Source: Psococerastis gibbosa
Taxonomy: Eukaryota > Arthropoda > Insecta > Psocodea > Psocidae
Length of the DNA: 64,000 nt
Direction: 5' to 3'
Assembly (NCBI GenBank): GCA_963971405.1
Contig: OZ020488.1
Coordinates: 21,595,089 to 21,659,088 of the forward strand
Each line of letters begins with the position of its first letter. Position 1 is the stretch's first letter. Position numbers and translations under genes: made by a program. The notes below the pieces were generated by a model that ran no database searches, was not told where the DNA came from, and saw only the letters and a program-made list of their open reading frames with translations. Positions 60,925 through 64,000 of this stretch are shown one piece after another.

Positions 60925-61000
60925 CCATTTTTTATTTCATATAAAGATTTGGTCTATCCAAATTGAAGGAGACTACTTCATACAAAATATCATCTTCATT
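60925..61000 (+). mobile_element. Fragment of foldback MITE D
   Basis: TTTATTTCATATAAAGATTT and GACTACTTCATACAAAATAT resemble the inner left arm of 34558-34945. Confidence 0.5.
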
Positions 61001-61163
61001 CAAAACCACAGCATTGCAACACAAACATACAACGTGTAAGCCCCAAAAGGCGTTGCGTTATGAGTATTTAAATAAATAAAATCATAGTATATTTTTACTT
61101 TCTGGTGATTGCCATTTCTCCATAAAATTTACAACGCGTGAAGGTTTAGTCCTCAGGACTCAC

Positions 61164-61607
61164 TAAGGCGGCGTTTCCATTGACCTCGTATTGCAGAATG
61201 CACATGACGTTGACGTGGTAGCAGACATCATTAATAAGTCTTTAATGTCTGCTACCACGTCAACGTCATGTGCATTTTGCAATACGAGGTCAATGGAAAC
61301 CATGGGCGTAAAGTTGGGGGGGGGGGGGCACGGTCCAACTTGCCCCCCCCCCCAGCCTCGAGCATTGTAAGACGTGGTTCATACTTCATGGTCCCGTTTG
61401 CAGCAATTTGAATACAAGCATTCCATTTTTTTTTTAGCTTTCTAAAATCTACAGCTATACTTTACAACTATTAAAATGCGTAAAACCCTACTATTTTGCT
61501 CTTATATTTTCAATTTTTCCTTAAATCCTGCCTGATGACGTCATAAGGTCTACTTAGCCCTCACCATCATTCAAAAACTTTACGCCTCTGATGGAAACGC
61601 CGCCTTA
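61164..61607. mobile_element. Hairpin MITE (AAGGCGGCGTTTCC) split by a hAT MITE
   Basis: Arms of about 67 bp are almost perfect complements (TAAGGCGGCGTTTCCATTGA outward, CATGACGTTGACGTGGTAGC inward). The right arm is interrupted at 61301-61590; without it the element is about 146 bp. Confidence 0.92.
61301..61590. mobile_element. hAT-like MITE inside the hairpin element
   Basis: Ends CATGGGCGTAAAGTT and AACTTTACGCCTCTG are inverted, and the right arm of the host hairpin is duplicated by 8 bp (ATGGAAAC, 61293-61300 and 61591-61598). 290 bp, with G- and C-runs near the left end. Confidence 0.95.
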
Positions 61608-62535
61608 AGTTTTTTTAAAAATAATCCTTCTTCTGAGGTCACAATCTCAACGATTGGTTGGCACCAAAAATTAAATTATATTGTGCATGAAGTAATCCTC
61701 TACAATGGTTCAAATCATTTTGCCCTGAAACAGGCTTTCCCCGAGTTTATCGTTCGTTGAATTCTCATGCCATGCTCACCATCCCTCACAGGAGGTCTCT
61801 GTTTCCACTGGGTAGTATGGGCTCCAAAAGCCGGGGAAAACCTTGTTTTAATCCATTCATCGAACAATTTCTTATAAATTGCTTAGTGAATTCAGTATAC
61901 CTAGGTAAATAACAAACGATTAATCCTGGGGTGACCAATATCTACATTACACGAGTACATTCACTTTCATTATTGTGCAGCAGAATAAATTTATTGGAAT
62001 TAAATATATTGCAGCAATTCACAATATGTATCCAGTTTATGCAGTTGCAATAAGTATTTTACAATGTGCTTGTGTGCGCTTTTGGAATCTGGTTGAAATA
62101 ATGGTCGGATATACGTACAGTATAAAATTAAGGTACTGTAAATAAAATAAATTGGTGGTAATTACCGAACCATTACCGATCCTTGTCAAATGCAATTTCT
62201 GTCGTGACTTCCAGTTCAATACAAGATATACTGTAATTATGTGAGGCGTAGATCGTGGGTTCGAATCCCGCCAAGCCCAGTTTTTTCCATATCCTCTAAT
62301 TTCGGTTATAATGTTCAATGGTTCAACCAAAGTTAATTTAATTTCAGTGTTATGTATACCATATAACACTACAATGTATTAAGTAATTATTTGACACAAT
62401 AGTATGCTCCCTTATATATAAGTATATATGTATATATTATGCTGTATTTGCGGGAGCTGCTGCTTCCTGCTTCCAGACCATTTTATTATTAATATTTTTC
62501 ATTATTTTATTCAATTCCCCCCCCCCCCGTTTTTT
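61608..62535. other. No gene; one tRNA-like 3' half
   Basis: GAGGCGTAGATCGTGGGTTCG and AATCCCGCC near 62238-62272 look like the 3' half of a tRNA or SINE head (B-box GGTTCGAATCC), but the 5' half and A-box are missing, so no tRNA gene is called. Confidence 0.4.
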
Positions 62536-62660
62536 CCTAAGGGCATGTTATAGCAGACGGTTGCGGGTGCGGGTCTGGCGTAAAATAAACCTACGATAAG
62601 CTTGTTATTTGGTGTTTACATCGGGTAAAGTGTTCCCTTTTTATTAGGTCTCTTTGTATT
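62536..62660 (+). mobile_element. Left part of foldback MITE F
   Basis: CTAAGGGCATGTTATAGCAG and GGTTGCGGGTGCGGGTCTGG match the left arm of 60053-60289. Confidence 0.7.
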
Positions 62661-63239
62661 TAACGGGTATTATCAGGTATTATTAGGTTAAGGGGGCCTA
62701 CAATATAATTATATGTAGATATGTTAATAATGTTGAGAAATACACGAATTATTATTGTTATTACTCCGTCGCAGTGGAGAGAAATGAACCTGGTTTTTAA
62801 GACTATGGCATGAAAAAAATATTATGTGTTTATTATACTAGTAGTATTGTACACATTAGGAATTAAATTACGTTTCATGTTTTGTGGTACCTTTTTCGTA
62901 TTTCCATATGCGTAGGCGAAACAACGTATTTCAAGAGAAAAATGGTTTTAACAGCATGAAGATACAATATATCCACCCATTTGTGTACTATTTTTTTCGC
63001 TTCTAATCGAAAAAAAACTAAAATTCAAACTTTTAATGTAGGCTCATTGCCCAATCATATTACAATATATACTTCAACCTGGAATTTGGAACCATAATTA
63101 TTTTTTTCAATCCTTAGCCGTACAGCGCAGCAGGTCCATTTCCCACCTCTGCACTGTGGCGGAGTGAGAACATCCCTGTATTGAGAGCTCTACTTCTTAT
63201 AAACCTTGTGAAACTTGTCTTAACAAGAGACTACGTTCT

Positions 63240-64000
63240 TTGCAAATAAACAAACTGCAAGCTTTTCTGAAGGACGGGCTAAAATTAAATCTGGAGTGAG
63301 ACAAGGGTGCTCGTTCTCCCCAGTTTTATTCAATATATACATACAGTTTGCCCTAAACAAAATGCGAGAGGCTCTGCAGCACATCAGTGGCGTAAAGATA
63401 CATGGCCTAAAAATTGACATGATTAGGTACGCGGATGACATAGCGCTAATCGCAGAAAGTAAAGAGGAACTCCAGGAAGCGCTCACTGCTATGAAGAACA
63501 TCCTAAACGAATACAGCATGAAACTAAACAAGGCAAAAACCAAAATTATGGCTGTCAGTAGTGAAGAGACTCAGACCAACATTTCTATCGACGGTGTTTC
63601 CATACAGAATGTCATGAGTTTTCCATACCTTGGCAGTAAAATAGCGCACGATGGAAAATCATGCGCCGAAATCTCCAGCAGACTTCAAATGGCCCGGCTA
63701 GCGTTTAACAAAAAGTCGAAGATATTCGAGGCTAACAACATCGACATAAATGTTAGAAAAAGACTGCTTAAATCACTAGTATGGAGCATACTGCTTTATG
63801 GCTGTGAGACATGGTGCATACACGAAAGAAGCAAAAAGAAGCTGGAGGCTTTCGAAATGTGGTGCTATAGGAGAATGATGAAAATATCTTGGAGAGACCA
63901 CATAACGAACGAAGAGGTACTTCAAAGGATAAAAGATCCCTCATCACCTCCATTTCGGTGAGAAGAGCAAAATGGATGGGTCACCTTATCAGACAGGAAG
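63240..64000 (+). pseudogene. Non-LTR reverse transcriptase, palm and thumb, runs off the window
   Basis: The frame reads EGRAKIKSGVRQGCSFSPVLF, then RYADDIALIAESKEEL with the catalytic YADD at about 63428-63439, KLNKAKTKIMAV, the YLGSKIAHDGKS segment, LVWSILLYGCETW, and FEMWCYRRMMKISWRDHITN. This is the palm-to-thumb part of a non-LTR RT in plus orientation. A stop at about 63959-63961 is bypassed in another frame (ISVRRAKWMGHLIRQE), so there is a one-base frameshift near 63930-63955. The 5' part is missing: upstream sequence is not recognisably RT or endonuclease. The long uninterrupted core of more than 220 codons indicates a young insertion. Confidence 0.93.

Larger units (their letters stand above)
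48453..64000 (-). other. Upstream intron of the Iroquois gene (incomplete)
   Basis: No minus-strand exon resembling the Iroquois N-terminal region was seen between the homeobox exon acceptor and the right edge, so this whole stretch is read as part of the preceding intron. It is inference: a short or divergent exon could be missed. The stretch holds a hAT derivative, two foldback families, an EnSpm-like element and non-LTR fragments. Confidence 0.65.

Noticed and set aside
62228..62280. tRNA gene
   Set aside because: A good B-box is present but no A-box, acceptor stem or 5' half could be built.
62037..62369. 110-residue minus-strand frame with WAWRDSNPRS
   Set aside because: That peptide is the usual artefact of reading a tRNA-like B-box in reverse.

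Overview
The window is eukaryotic and, from its one clear gene, arthropod, most likely insect. It is AT-rich, has long introns with canonical GT/AG borders, no operons and a dense load of small transposons. The species cannot be read from the sequence. The mix of non-LTR retrotransposon scraps, tRNA-derived SINEs and hundreds of bases of G/C-cored hAT-type MITEs would fit a large-genome insect such as a hemipteran, but that is inference.

The only host gene I can support is an Iroquois-class TALE homeobox gene on the minus strand, closest to mirror (mirr) in the features I can judge. Two coding exons are present: the homeobox exon (48452-48112) and the exon carrying the acidic/His-rich stretch and the IRO-box motif (41662-40935). 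They join in frame across a 6.4-kb intron. The 5' exon(s) are not seen in the 15.5 kb upstream, so the first intron runs past the right edge of the window. Everything from about 41.7 to 64 kb is therefore intronic to this gene, and 1-40.9 kb is downstream flank, or a further intron if the last exon lies outside.

The rest is a layered transposon landscape. I find: (1) at least nine short hAT-like MITEs, several with 8-bp target-site duplications readable on both sides, nearly all with runs of G and C inside the ends; (2) a hAT deletion derivative that still encodes the transposase C-terminus; (3) a 4.2-kb EnSpm/CACTA-like element with CACTS ends and internal quasi-palindromic repeats, sitting inside an older MITE with a TA duplication; (4) a tRNA-derived SINE family with a conserved hairpin tail; (5) several foldback/MITE families; (6) palindromic repeats with a hammerhead-like CTGANGA...GAAA core that may be Penelope-like; (7) broken non-LTR reverse transcriptases in several places, two still showing YADD; (8) unclassified interspersed repeats, one minisatellite and two diverged tandem duplications.

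Layout: 0-12 kb repeats and RT remnants; 12-28 kb hAT MITEs, RT 3' ends and PLE-like palindromes; 28.5-31.9 kb repeat-poor AT-rich DNA; 32-40.9 kb MITE clusters, minisatellite and duplications; 41-48.5 kb Iroquois exons and intron; 48.5-64 kb upstream intron with hAT, EnSpm and RT insertions. No prokaryotic system, CRISPR array or rRNA is present. The most informative content is the reconstructable order of nested insertions and the candidate intronic regulatory stretches.
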